NCBI RefSeq assembly: GCF_003325375.1
Contig: NZ_CP030862.1
Location: 3,909,501 to 3,973,500 of the forward strand
Reading direction: 5' to 3'
DNA length: 64,000 bases
Source of the DNA: Streptomyces globosus
GTDB taxonomy: Bacteria > Actinomycetota > Actinomycetes > Streptomycetales > Streptomycetaceae
Shown: positions 41,384-49,907 of the stretch, in pieces
Layout: the number at the start of each line of letters is the position of its first letter
Position numbering within the stretch: position 1 is the stretch's first letter
Translations under genes and position numbers: made by a program
The notes under the pieces: generated by a model
What the model was told of the DNA's origin: nothing
Databases searched by the model: none
What the model saw: the letters and a program-made list of their open reading frames with translations, nothing else

Positions 41384-42901
41384 ATGGCGGACTTCGTCGG
41401 CGCGGTGGACCAGGGAACCACCAGCACCCGTTTCATGATCTTCGACCACGGCGGGAACGAGGTGGCGAAGCACCAGTTGGAGCACGCGCAGATCCTGCCC
41501 CGCCCCGGATGGGTCGAGCACGACCCGGTGGAGATCTGGGAGCGCACCAACTCGGTGATCCAGAACGCGCTGCGGCACGGCGGCCTCGCCCCGGAGGACC
41601 TCGCGGCCATCGGCATCACCAACCAGCGCGAGACCACCGTCGTGTGGGACCCGCGGAGCGGCCGCCCGTACTACAACGCGATCGTGTGGCAGGACACCCG
41701 CACCGACGCGATCGCGGCCGCGCTGGAGCGGTCCGGCCGGGGCGAGGTGATCCGCCGGAAGGCCGGGCTGCCGCCGGCGACGTACTTCTCGGGCGGGAAG
41801 ATCCAGTGGATCCTGGAGAACGTCGACGGTGTGCGCGAGGCGGCGGAACAGGGCCACGCCCTGTTCGGGAACACCGACTGCTGGGTGCTGTGGAACCTGA
41901 CCGGCGGCCCCGACGGCGGCGTCCACGCCACCGACGTCACCAACGCCAGCCGCACGATGCTGATGAACCTGGAGACGCTCGACTGGGACGACGAACTCCT
42001 GGGCTTCTTCGGCGTCCCGCGGGCGATGCTCCCCGCGATCAACGCCTCCTCGCACCCCGAGGCGTACGGGACGACCCGCACCTCCCGCCCGCTGCGCGCG
42101 GCCGTCCCGATCACCGGTGTGCTCGGCGACCAGCAGGCGGCCACCGTGGGCCAGGTCTGCTTCGCGCCGGGCGAGGCGAAGAACACGTACGGCACCGGGA
42201 ACTTCCTGGTGCTGAACACCGGCACGGAGCTGGTGCGCTCCCGGCACGGGCTGCTGACGACCGTCGCCTACCGGTTCGGCGACAGTCCCGCCGTGTACGC
42301 GCTGGAGGGGTCCATCGCGGTCACCGGGTCCGCGGTGCAGTGGCTGCGCGACCAGATGAAGATCATCACGAGCGCGGCGGAGAGCGAGCGGCTCGCGGCG
42401 GCGGTCGAGGACAGCGGCGGGATGTACTTCGTGCCCGCCTTCTCCGGCCTGTTCGCCCCGTACTGGCGGTCGGACGCGCGCGGCGCGATCGTCGGACTCG
42501 CCCGCTACCACACCAACGAGCACCTGGCGCGGGCGACGCTGGAGGCGATCTGCTACCAGAGCCGCGACGTCGTCGAGGCGATGGAGCAGGACTCCGGCGT
42601 CCATCTGGACGTGCTGAAGGTCGACGGCGGCGTCACCGCCAACGACCTGTGCATGCAGATCCAGGCCGACGTCCTCGGCGTCCCGGTGAGCCGCCCCGTC
42701 GTGGCCGAGACCACCGCGCTGGGCGCCGCGTACGCGGCCGGCCTCGCCACCGGCTTCTGGCGGGACGGCGACGAACTGCGCACGCACTGGCAGGAGTCGA
42801 AGCGCTGGGAGCCGCAGTGGTCGGAGGACCGGCGGGCGGAGGGCTACGCGGGCTGGAAGAAGGCGGTGGAGCGCACCCTGGACTGGGCCACGGTCGACTA
42901 G
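41384..42901 (+). CDS. glpK: Glycerol kinase
   Basis: A 505-residue FGGY-family kinase making sn-glycerol 3-phosphate from glycerol and ATP. MADFVGAVDQGTTSTRFMIF opens with the phosphate-1 motif; IGITNQRETTVVWDP and NAIVWQDTRT contain substrate residues; GVLGDQQAATVGQVCFAPGE and GAVFVPAFSGL-like GGMYFVPAFSGLFAPYW follow, and VDGGVTANDLCMQIQAD is the adenosine motif. Length is normal. It forms a two-gene operon with glpF; no glpD or gylR-type regulator is adjacent. Induction by glycerol is inferred from the family. Confidence 0.95.
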   Translation: MADFVGAVDQGTTSTRFMIFDHGGNEVAKHQLEHAQILPRPGWVEHDPVEIWERTNSVIQNALRHGGLAPEDLAAIGITNQRETTVVWDPRSGRPYYNAIVWQDTRTDAIAAALERSGRGEVIRRKAGLPPATYFSGGKIQWILENVDGVREAAEQGHALFGNTDCWVLWNLTGGPDGGVHATDVTNASRTMLMNLETLDWDDELLGFFGVPRAMLPAINASSHPEAYGTTRTSRPLRAAVPITGVLGDQQAATVGQVCFAPGEAKNTYGTGNFLVLNTGTELVRSRHGLLTTVAYRFGDSPAVYALEGSIAVTGSAVQWLRDQMKIITSAAESERLAAAVEDSGGMYFVPAFSGLFAPYWRSDARGAIVGLARYHTNEHLARATLEAICYQSRDVVEAMEQDSGVHLDVLKVDGGVTANDLCMQIQADVLGVPVSRPVVAETTALGAAYAAGLATGFWRDGDELRTHWQESKRWEPQWSEDRRAEGYAGWKKAVERTLDWATVD

Positions 42902-42923
42902 CGCTGTGGCCGGCCGTGGCCAG

Positions 42924-42950
42924 GGCAGGCACCGGGCGTGCCTGCTCTTT
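42924..42950 (+). terminator. glpFK terminator
   Basis: GCAGGCAC at 42925-42932 pairs with GTGCCTGC at 42938-42945 (loop CGGGC), followed by TCTTT. It is 24 bases after the glpK stop. Confidence 0.65.
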
Positions 42951-43131
42951 GGCGCCCGGCGGGGAACGAGGCACGCGGGCGGCGGTGTTCCGGCTGCCCG
43001 GTGCGGGCGTGGGGGCGCCGGCGGTGCTGTGCGCCGAGGCCGGGCTTGTCGAAGGAGGCGGGGGCGGGAACGTCGATGCGGCCCGCCCCGGGCCCGGACC
43101 GCCTCTGACAGGGGGTTTTCACGGCTGTCCG

Positions 43132-43676
43132 ATGACAGTCGTCACCCGGGCGGCGACCGCTCGGGCCGGGGCGCGGGCGGGCCGGGGGTCCGGCACTCCG
43201 CGGGGCAGCGGCAGGCGCTGCTGGGGCTGGCGGGGGCGGAGCTCGTCGCGGCGTTCCTCCTGTCCTCGGTGCTGCCCCCGGCGCTCCGCACGGCACACGG
43301 GGTGCTGCTGGAGGGCGTACTGGTGCTCGGCTTCGTGGGAGCGGCGGCTGCACTGTGGCGTGCGGGGCACCAGGTCACCGGGGAGCGGCTGGTGCTGCGT
43401 ACCGGCCTGTACGGGGAGGTGAGCGTGCCGCGCGGGGCGGTCGGCTCCGTGGGGGCGGCGCTGCGGAGCGTTCCGGGGCGCGGTCCGCGTCCTGTGCCGG
43501 GCGACCCGGCCGCGGTGGCGTGTTCGGCCGAGGAGACGGTGAACGTCGCCGTCCGCCTGCGCCGGCCGGTCCGGCTGGACCTCGGGGACGCGGGGGTGGT
43601 GATGGCGCAGACGCTGTACGCCGGCGCTGATTCCGTGCCGGAGTTCCGGGCCGCGGTCATGCCCGAGGGGCGGTAG
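43132..43676 (+). CDS. Small membrane protein, N-terminus out of frame (probable frameshift)
   Basis: The coding signal is clear from about 43175 to the stop at 43676: a hydrophobic region (LLGLAGAELVAAFLLSSVLP, GVLLEGVLVLGFVGAAAALW) and then a soluble tail (GERLVLRTGLYGEVSVPRGA, VACSAEETVNVAVRLRRPVR). No good start exists in that frame between 42906 and 43269. An ATG at 43132 in another frame reads MTVVTRAATARAGARAG with normal codon use and would join the main frame after a 1-base shift near 43195. So the gene is either frameshifted in the genome, affected by a sequence error, or starts with GTG 43269. Similar one-helix-pair proteins of unknown function are common in streptomycetes. Confidence 0.5.
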
Positions 43677-43753
43677 CCGCAGGGCGGGACGTCCGCCGGG
43701 CGGCTCGGGGATGCGGGTGGTTTCACCGCCGCATCACCTCTACCCATGACCTG

Positions 43754-43763
43754 TCACATGTGA
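43754..43763. promoter_or_regulatory. TCACATGTGA palindrome upstream of M6 protease
   Basis: A perfect 10-bp palindrome in an unusually AT-rich stretch (GTCACATGTGAAATATTA), about 50 bases upstream of the protease start. It could be an operator. Confidence 0.35.
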
Positions 43764-43812
43764 AATATTACCTGCGCTTCTGCATGCCCCACCCAGTGAA
43801 AGGGCCGCCACG

Positions 43813-46125
43813 TTGCGCAGACTCGCCGTGGTGGCAGCGTCGATATCGCTCGCGCTGCTCACCACCCCCGCCCTCGCCGCATCCGCACCCCCTCCCCCGC
43901 CACCCGGCGCCCGGGCCGAGCACGCCGCCGCCCCGCCCCCCGCCCCGCTGGAGCGGGAGCGCCAGGCCCTGCGCCGCCAGGCACTCGAGGGCATCGCCGC
44001 CGGCGGGGCCGCCGGGCTCCGCGAGCAGCGGCGCCCGGGCACCGTGCCCCGGCAGGCCAAGGTCGGCGACCGGTACGTCGAACTCGCCCGGGAGCGCACG
44101 GACAAGGTCTTCGTCATCCTCGCCGAGTTCGGCGACCAGGTGGACACGACGACCGAGTTCGAGGGCAAGCCCCGCTTCGGCGGCACCCCCGGGCCCCGCC
44201 ACAACACGATCGGCAAGCCGTCCCGCGAGGACAACCACACCCTGTGGCGGAAGGACTTCGACCGCGCCTACTACCAGGAGCAGTTCTTCTCCACCGAGCC
44301 GCGGTCGGCGTCCGTGCGGGCCTACTACCGCCTCCAGTCCTCGGGGCGCTACGACATGGACGGGCACGTCACCGACTGGGTGCGGCTCCCCTGGAACGAA
44401 GCCCGCTACGGCACCGACAACTGCTCCGAGCCGGGCCAGTGCCGCACCAACTGGGACATGGTCCGCGACGCCACCGCCGCCTGGTACGACGCGGAGCGCG
44501 CGAAGGGCCGTACGCCGCAGCAGATCAGGGCGCAGCTCGCCGAGTACGACGTGTGGGACCGCTACGACGCCGACCGCGACGGCAACTTCGACGAGCCGGA
44601 CGGCTACCTCGACCACCTGGTGATCGTGCACGCCGGCAAGGACCAGACGTGGGGCGGCGGCGCCCAGGGCGAGGACGCCGTCTGGGCGCACCGCTGGTTC
44701 GCGTACTGGGACCGGGCCGGCAGTGCCGGGCCCGACGGCAACAAGGCGGGCGGCACGCCCGTCGGCGACAGCGGCATCTGGGCGGGCGACTACCTGACGG
44801 GCGGCGAGAACAGCGGCGCCGGCCTGTTCGCCCACGAGTACGGCCACGACCTGGGCCTGCCCGACCTGTACAGCTCGGACGGCGACAACAGCGTCAACTT
44901 CTGGTCGCTGATGTCCTCCGGCTCGTACCTCGCCAAGGGCCGCAACACCACCGGCGCGTTCCCCGGCGACCTCGACCCGTGGAGCAAGCTCCAGCTGGGC
45001 TGGCTCGACTACACGGAGGCGGACGCGGGCCGCAGGACGCGCGCCGTGCTCGGCGTGTCCGGCTACCACACCGGGGACCCGCAGGCGCTGCTCGTGCACC
45101 TGCCGCCGTCGGTGACGCGCACCGAGCTGGCCGACCCGTACGAGGGCGCGAGCCAGTGGTGGAGCGGCACCGGGGACCTCATGGACAACACCCTGGACAG
45201 GACGGTCGACCTGACGGCGGCGGCGGGGCGGCCGGCCCGGCTGGATGCGCGCGTCTGGTACAACATCGAGCAGGACTTCGACTTCCTGACGGTGGAGGCC
45301 TCCACCGACGGCGGCGCGGTGTGGACCGCCCTGTCCGGCACGGTCGGCGGGGTGCCGGTCCCCGCGAAGGGCGTATCCGGCACCTCGGGCGGCTGGGCGG
45401 AACTGTCCGTCCCGCTGGACCGGTTCGCGGGCACGTCCTTCCGGCTGCGGCTGCGGGTGACCTCCGACGGCAACACGCACGGCAGGGGCGTCGCGTTCGA
45501 CGACATCCGGATCACGGCGGACGGCCGCGAGGTGCTGCACGACGGCGCGGAGCAGGGCGCCAACGGCTGGACGGCGGTCAAGTGGTCGCGTACGGAGGGG
45601 CGTACGGGCAGTGCGGAGCACCCGCGCGCGTACCTGGTCGAGAACCGCCGCCACACCGGGTACGGGGCGTACCTGAAAACGGGCCCGTACAACTTCGGGT
45701 TCACCGGCGACCGGGTGGAGTTCTACCCGTACCAGCAGGGCGTGCTGATCTGGCTGTGGGACACGGCCTACAGCGACAACACCACGAAGGCGCACCCGGG
45801 CGCCGGCATGCTCCTGCCGGTCGACGCCCGGCCGGAGCCGCTGCGGCACGCGGACGGCTCGCTGCTGAACGCCCGGGCCCAGACGTTCGACGCGCCGTTC
45901 TCGCTGCGGGCCTCGGACCGGATCGTGCTCCACAAGGCGGGGGCGCGGACGGTGGTCCCGGCGCGGCCGGGCGTGCCGGTCTTCGACGACCGCCGCGGCT
46001 CGTACTGGCATCCGGACCTGCCGCAGGTCGGGGTGAAGGTGCCCGACACCGGGACGCGGATCGCGGTGGTGAAGGAGGCCGCCGGGGGCGCGCTGGCCAC
46101 GGTGCAGGTCAGCCCGTCGCCCTGA
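43813..46125 (+). CDS. Secreted M6-family metalloprotease (immune inhibitor A-like)
   Basis: A 770-residue exported zinc endopeptidase. Signal peptide: LRRLAVVAASISLALLTTPA, cleaved near ALA-AS. A propeptide-like region runs to about residue 90, then the M6 domain: VFVILAEFGDQVDTTTEFEG, YRLQSSGRYDMDGHVTDWV, LDHLVIVHAGKDQTWGGGAQ, and the zinc motif FAHEYGHDLGLPDLY (HExxHxxGxxD), with NFWSLMSSGSY as Met-turn. The C-terminal third resembles immune-inhibitor-A repeats (RLDARVWYNIEQDFDFLTVE, FDDIRITADG). It probably degrades extracellular proteins. The start is TTG 43813 behind AAAGGGCCG. It ends at a strong hairpin. Confidence 0.88.
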   Translation: MRRLAVVAASISLALLTTPALAASAPPPPPPGARAEHAAAPPPAPLERERQALRRQALEGIAAGGAAGLREQRRPGTVPRQAKVGDRYVELARERTDKVFVILAEFGDQVDTTTEFEGKPRFGGTPGPRHNTIGKPSREDNHTLWRKDFDRAYYQEQFFSTEPRSASVRAYYRLQSSGRYDMDGHVTDWVRLPWNEARYGTDNCSEPGQCRTNWDMVRDATAAWYDAERAKGRTPQQIRAQLAEYDVWDRYDADRDGNFDEPDGYLDHLVIVHAGKDQTWGGGAQGEDAVWAHRWFAYWDRAGSAGPDGNKAGGTPVGDSGIWAGDYLTGGENSGAGLFAHEYGHDLGLPDLYSSDGDNSVNFWSLMSSGSYLAKGRNTTGAFPGDLDPWSKLQLGWLDYTEADAGRRTRAVLGVSGYHTGDPQALLVHLPPSVTRTELADPYEGASQWWSGTGDLMDNTLDRTVDLTAAAGRPARLDARVWYNIEQDFDFLTVEASTDGGAVWTALSGTVGGVPVPAKGVSGTSGGWAELSVPLDRFAGTSFRLRLRVTSDGNTHGRGVAFDDIRITADGREVLHDGAEQGANGWTAVKWSRTEGRTGSAEHPRAYLVENRRHTGYGAYLKTGPYNFGFTGDRVEFYPYQQGVLIWLWDTAYSDNTTKAHPGAGMLLPVDARPEPLRHADGSLLNARAQTFDAPFSLRASDRIVLHKAGARTVVPARPGVPVFDDRRGSYWHPDLPQVGVKVPDTGTRIAVVKEAAGGALATVQVSPSP

Positions 46126-46138
46126 CGCCCTGACGGGA

Positions 46139-46172
46139 GCGGCCCGCCGGCCCTGACGAGTCGGCGGGCCGC
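46139..46172. terminator. Bidirectional hairpin
   Basis: GCGGCCCGCCG at 46139-46149 and its exact complement at 46162-46172 flank a 12-base loop. It lies between the M6 protease (46125) and the convergent gene ending at 46193. Confidence 0.75.
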
Positions 46173-46192
46173 CCGGCGGCGGGGGGTCGGGG

Positions 46193-46825
46193 TCAGGTGG
46201 TGAGCAGGCGGTCGAAGAAGGAGCGGTAGCGCCGGAAGGCCAGCCGGAGGTCCTCCGTGGCGACCTCCTCGCCGCTGCCCCACTGCTTCTCCAACTCCTC
46301 CTTGTGGGAGGCGAACGTGCCGGCGAGGTGCTGCATGACGGCTGCCACCAGCTCGTCCGCCGCGCGGACGGACTCCCGCGGGTCGTCGACGAAGTCGCTC
46401 TGGATGCGGCTCCACCGCTCGCGGAACTCCGCGGCCTCGGACTCCGGCATCAGCCGCTGGCCGCCGCCCCGGTCCGCGTCGGCGGTGTCGGCGGTGTCGG
46501 CGCGGGCGCCGGTTCCGGCCGCGGTACCGGCGTCCTCGGACTGGCCCTCGGCCTGGTCCTCGGACTTGCCCTCCGCCGGGTCCTCTGCCCTGTCCTCTGC
46601 CGTGTCCTCTGCCGTGTCCTCGTCCGCGGATCCGGGCAGCGGGGCGGCCTCGCCCGGGTAGGCCGGGGCGCCGCTCCCGGCGCCCGTGTCCGTGGCCGGT
46701 CCGCCGTGCGGCTGCGCCAGTTCCTCGGTGGTCAGCCCGCCGTACGACCGGCTCGTGTCGGCGGATCCGGTGCCTTCGTCGGCGGACCGGAAGTCGTCGG
46801 GGTCGCGTGTCGCGTGGTCGTTCAT
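46193..46825 (-). CDS. Uncharacterised acidic protein, paralogue of its upstream neighbour
   Basis: A 210-residue protein without signal peptide or membrane segment. Residues 1-130 are acidic and low-complexity (SADEDTAEDTAEDRAEDPAE, KSEDQAEGQSEDAG). Residues 130-210 form a helical domain: FRERWSRIQSDFVDDPRESV, RAADELVAAVMQHLAGTFA, EDLRLAFRRYRSFFDRLLTT. The same domain occurs in the protein encoded by the upstream gene (W-x-R-I-Q-x-x-F-V-D and L-R-x-A-x-x-x-Y-R-x-x-F-D-x-L-L). I recognise no function. The ATG overlaps that gene's stop (ATGA), so both are made together. Confidence 0.72.
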   Translation of the reverse strand: MNDHATRDPDDFRSADEGTGSADTSRSYGGLTTEELAQPHGGPATDTGAGSGAPAYPGEAAPLPGSADEDTAEDTAEDRAEDPAEGKSEDQAEGQSEDAGTAAGTGARADTADTADADRGGGQRLMPESEAAEFRERWSRIQSDFVDDPRESVRAADELVAAVMQHLAGTFASHKEELEKQWGSGEEVATEDLRLAFRRYRSFFDRLLTT

Positions 46826-47382
46826 GGCTCCTCCGTCCGCTGCCGGCCCCCGGGGGCGACGAGGAGTTCGTCGAACAGGGCCCGGTAGTGCACCATCGCC
46901 CCGCGCAGTTCCTCCGTCGTCGCGTTTCCGGCGCCGCCGCGGATGTGTACGTCGTGGGCGCTGCGGTAGTGCTCCAGGGTGCGGCCGTGTTCCACCGACA
47001 GGTCCTGGAGCTGCTGCCGGTAGCCGTCGGTCGGGTAGCCGCGGTCCCGCATGACGCGGGTGACGAGGGAGTCGGCGTCGGCCACGGCCGTCTGCGGCTG
47101 GTCGACGAACCGCTCCTGGATCCGCCCCCAGTCCCGGGCGTACTGCTCCCGAGCCTCGGGCGGGAGTTCCCGGATCTCCAGGGAGTCGTGGCGCCGTTCG
47201 CGGCCCCGCAGCTCCTGCTCCGCGGACCTGCGGCCGCCCGACTGCTCGACCGTGCGGTCGTACTCGGGGCCGAACCGGCGCTGCAGACGGCGTCGGCGGG
47301 TCGCCATCCACACGCCTACGCCGATGAGGATCAGCACCAAGGCGCAGGCCACGATGATCACGACGAGGGTTTCCGTTGACAT
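46822..47382 (-). CDS. Membrane-anchored uncharacterised protein with the same helical domain
   Basis: A 186-residue protein with one N-terminal membrane helix (VVIIVACALVLILIGVGVWM, about residues 7-27) followed by a basic stop-transfer region (ATRRRRLQRRFG) and a soluble helical part. QYARDWGRIQERFVDQPQTA, ADADSLVTRVM and EELRGAMVHYRALFDELLVA match the C-terminal domain of the downstream partner. Orientation with the C-terminus in the cytoplasm is predicted from the basic residues. Function unknown; co-translation with a soluble acidic homologue suggests a complex at the membrane (inference). Confidence 0.74.
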   Translation of the reverse strand: MSTETLVVIIVACALVLILIGVGVWMATRRRRLQRRFGPEYDRTVEQSGGRRSAEQELRGRERRHDSLEIRELPPEAREQYARDWGRIQERFVDQPQTAVADADSLVTRVMRDRGYPTDGYRQQLQDLSVEHGRTLEHYRSAHDVHIRGGAGNATTEELRGAMVHYRALFDELLVAPGGRQRTEEP

Positions 47383-47592
47383 GGTGCCTCCATGGCCTTG
47401 CGTCGAAGCTCACGGCACCTGCCCCTGCCGGTTGCGGCGAAACGCGCCCGCCGCCCGTGTCCGGCGGCACCGGCCGGCGGCGGCCCCGTGTTTCCGGGCG
47501 GCCGGGCGGGGCAGGCGCGGCTCCGGGCGGGCGCGCCGTGCGAGCGCGCGGGCGCGGCTGCCGAGCCGGAGCGGCCCGAGAGGAGAGCACCC

Positions 47593-47700
47593 GTGAGGAA
47601 GCGTTCCGAAGCCGAGCCGACACGTCTGCCCGCCGTCCACCCGGCCCGTCAGAGCCGGGGCGGCCCGGCCGCGGCCCGGACCGGACGGGGGCGGCTGTGA
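47593..47700 (+). CDS. Putative 35-residue ORF coupled to the HAD phosphatase
   Basis: GTG 47593 is preceded by GAGAGGAGAGCACCC, the strongest ribosome-binding site in this gap, and the frame ends in a GTGA that contains the GTG start of the phosphatase gene. The peptide is basic (VRKRSEAEPTRLPAVHPARQ, then 15 more residues, Gly/Arg-rich). A role in translational coupling is likelier than an independent protein function. The phosphatase frame itself has no good ribosome-binding site. Confidence 0.4.
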   Translation: MRKRSEAEPTRLPAVHPARQSRGGPAAARTGRGRL

Positions 47701-48383
47701 CCGGGGGCGCGGGGCGGGCCGCTCTGTTCGACATCGACGGCACCCTCACCGACACCAACCACCTGCACGTCGTGTGCTGGTGGGAGGCCCTGCGCCAGTC
47801 CGGGCACCGGGTGCCCATGGGAGCCGTGCACCGCGCGGTGGGCCTGCCCGGCGACGACCTGCTCGCGCACCTCCTCGGCCCCGGCGACGAGGAGGAGCGG
47901 GAGTGGATCGCCACCGCGCACGGCGTGCTGTATGCGACGTACTACGACCGGCTGCCCGCCCTGGACGGGGCCGCGGACCTGCTGCGCCGGCTCGCGGGCG
48001 ACGGCTGGGAGGTCGTCCTGGTCACGTCGGCGTCGGGGGCCCAACTGGACGCGCTGCGGCGGGCGATCGGCGCGGACGACGCCATCACCGCCTGGACCAG
48101 CGCGGACGACGTGGAGCGCGGCAAGCCTCATCCGGAGCCCCTGCACCAGGCCCTCGGCCTCGCGGGTGTCGGGGCGGACCGGGCCGTGTTCGTCGGCGAC
48201 ACCGTGTGGGACATGCGGGCGGGCGTACGGGCGGGGGTGGCCCGGGTCGGCGTCCTGTCGGGCGGCATCCCCGCCGGGGATCTGCGGGCGGCCGGCGCCG
48301 AGGCCGTCTACGAGGGGCCGCGGGACGTGCTCACCGGTCTGGGGACGGGCCCCTTCGCCCGGCTGCCCTCCTCCGGCGGCTGA
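47697..48383 (+). CDS. HAD-superfamily phosphatase (PGM/Gph-like)
   Basis: A 228-residue cytoplasmic HAD hydrolase with a helical cap. Motif I AALFDIDGTLTDTN holds the nucleophile Asp and the acid/base Asp; motif II is the Ser/Thr in VVLVTSASGAQLDAL; motif III Lys is in VERGKPHPEPLHQAL; motif IV is VFVGDTVWDMRAGVRAG. The cap and length resemble phosphoglycolate phosphatase and beta-phosphoglucomutase. Substrate is not predictable. The GTG start overlaps a short upstream frame (GTGA). Confidence 0.87.
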   Translation: MTGGAGRAALFDIDGTLTDTNHLHVVCWWEALRQSGHRVPMGAVHRAVGLPGDDLLAHLLGPGDEEEREWIATAHGVLYATYYDRLPALDGAADLLRRLAGDGWEVVLVTSASGAQLDALRRAIGADDAITAWTSADDVERGKPHPEPLHQALGLAGVGADRAVFVGDTVWDMRAGVRAGVARVGVLSGGIPAGDLRAAGAEAVYEGPRDVLTGLGTGPFARLPSSGG

Positions 48384-48404
48384 GGCCGGGACCGCCCCGG
48401 GGAG

Positions 48405-49406
48405 TCAGCGGGCCGGGCTGCGGGTGCGGAAGGTGTGCGAGGGCGTCGTCCCGTACGCCTGCCGGTAGGCGCTCGCGAAGCGTCCTGCGTGCGCGAAGCC
48501 CCACCGGGCGGCGATCGCGGTGACGGTCAGGCCGTCGCCCGGCTCCGCGGCCTGGAGTTCGGCGTGTACGTGCGCCAGCCGCACCCGCCGCAGGTAGCCG
48601 AGCGGGGTGGTGTCGGCGTGCCGGGCGAAGGCGTACTGGAGTGCGCGGGGCGTGACGGGCACGGCGGCCGCGATCTCCGCGAGGCCGATGTCGGTGTCGG
48701 CGTTGCTCTCGATGAAGGCGATGGCGCGGCGCAGCGTGCCGGAGGTGGCGTCCCGGCCGTCCCGCGGCCGCGGAGGCCCCTCCAGACAGCCGAGTGCGTT
48801 GTTCGGGAACACGCTCAGGGCGGTCGCCGCCAGCAGCCGGGCCGATTCCCCGAGCACCAGCGGCGAGGCGGCCGCCTCCGGGACGAGGAGGGTGCTGTGG
48901 ACGAACTCGGCGGTGCGCTGCCATGTCCCCGCCCGCGCCGCGTCGAGCGGGAGCAGTCCGGTGAACCGTACGGTGCCCCCCGCGGGGAGGGGGCCGGCCT
49001 GCCGGGCGGCGGCGCGGACCAGCGCCCAGGGCACGGTGACGGTGCGCAGCCGGATGTCCTCGGTGCGGGCGGTGCGGGCGCTGCCGAGGCGGCCGCCGAG
49101 GAAGACCTGGCCGGCGGCGAGCCGGTACTCGTCGGGCCCGTCGCGCAGCTCGGCCCGGCCGGCCCGTACCACGGCGACGACCAGGCAGCCGGGCGGGCCG
49201 GAGGTGACGTGCAGCCGGCCGGGCAGATCGATCTCGCCGCCGGCGAATGCGCCGGTGTCGGTGTGGACCAGGCGGTAGGGGGCCCCGGGCGGGGCCGGCG
49301 CGCACATGCGGAGCCGGGATCCGTAGGCCTCCTCCAGGAAGGCGCGGGCGGCTTCGGGGCTGCTCGCCGCGTACCGGCGGCACCCGGGTTCGGGGGTCAG
49401 GGGCAT
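48405..49406 (-). CDS. AraC-family transcriptional regulator
   Basis: A 333-residue regulator. N-terminal AraC-like ligand domain (about 20-190) includes ARAFLEEAYGSRLRMCAPAP and VVAVVRAGRAELRDGPDEYR. The C-terminal double helix-turn-helix (about 235-330) shows IAFIESNADTDIGLAEIAAA, PVTPRALQYAFARHADTTPL, GYLRRVRLAHVHAELQAAEP, WGFAHAGRFASAYRQAYGTT. The second helix-turn-helix has the conserved FxxAYRxxxGxxP. GAGGGAGGGATCCG precedes the ATG. A related AraC regulator lies at 50407, and a small CBM48 gene lies between them. Confidence 0.86.
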   Translation of the reverse strand: MPLTPEPGCRRYAASSPEAARAFLEEAYGSRLRMCAPAPPGAPYRLVHTDTGAFAGGEIDLPGRLHVTSGPPGCLVVAVVRAGRAELRDGPDEYRLAAGQVFLGGRLGSARTARTEDIRLRTVTVPWALVRAAARQAGPLPAGGTVRFTGLLPLDAARAGTWQRTAEFVHSTLLVPEAAASPLVLGESARLLAATALSVFPNNALGCLEGPPRPRDGRDATSGTLRRAIAFIESNADTDIGLAEIAAAVPVTPRALQYAFARHADTTPLGYLRRVRLAHVHAELQAAEPGDGLTVTAIAARWGFAHAGRFASAYRQAYGTTPSHTFRTRSPAR

Positions 49407-49687
49407 CGGATCCCTCCCTCCCGTCCGCATCGCATCCCCAGCCCGTCCGCCGGGGGGCTTCGCCCGGGCCGGACGCGGGAGCTCGTACCGGCCCGAGCAC
49501 GGGGTGTCGGAACTCCTGCCCGTGTCCGCCCCGTTTCCCCGGCTCCCCTCCGCCTCGGTGAGGGGGTCGAGGCGCAACACCTATCCCATGGACCGGCCCC
49601 ACCGCCATCGCCCGGCGGCAGGGCGGCCGGGCTGAGTTTCGCGCACCGGCCCGAGTCTCCCGCCCGCTGCCGGGACCCGGCCGAATG

Positions 49688-49697
49688 TATCCGGATA
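49688..49697. promoter_or_regulatory. TATCCGGATA palindrome
   Basis: Perfect 10-bp palindrome in the only AT-richer patch of this gap. Possible operator; which protein binds is unknown. Confidence 0.25.
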
Positions 49698-49850
49698 ACG
49701 AAGAGCACCTGCACATCACCCGGTCGGATCAGCCGTGGGTGGGCGCTTTTGACGCGGCCGGAGGCTCAGGGGCAGAAAGAAGCCACCGCCGTGGGCCCGC
49801 ACCGGGCGCGGGCGGGACAGGCGGTGGCGGGCCGGGCGGGCCGGCCGTGG

Positions 49851-49888
49851 CGGGTGCGCAACTCCCCCGAGTCCGAGCTGCGCACCCG
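49851..49888 (-). terminator. Hairpin downstream of the CBM48 gene
   Basis: CGGGTGCGCA at 49851-49860 pairs exactly with TGCGCACCCG at 49879-49888, loop 18 bases. It is 20 bases beyond the CBM48 gene's stop on the minus strand. Confidence 0.6.
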
Positions 49889-49907
49889 GGCCGGCCGCGC
49901 GGGCCGG

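Larger units (their letters stand above)
49407..49907. other. 501-bp gap upstream of the AraC gene
   Basis: No gene is supported. It holds a hairpin at 49851-49888 and a TATCCGGATA palindrome at 49688-49697 in a less GC-rich stretch (AATGTATCCGGATAACGAAG), about 285 bases upstream of the AraC start. Confidence 0.5.

Noticed and set aside
47392..47700. Longer 102-residue gene ending at the HAD start
   Set aside because: Codon use is poor in its first two-thirds and the good ribosome-binding site is internal (47581-47592), so only the last 35 codons are kept as a candidate.
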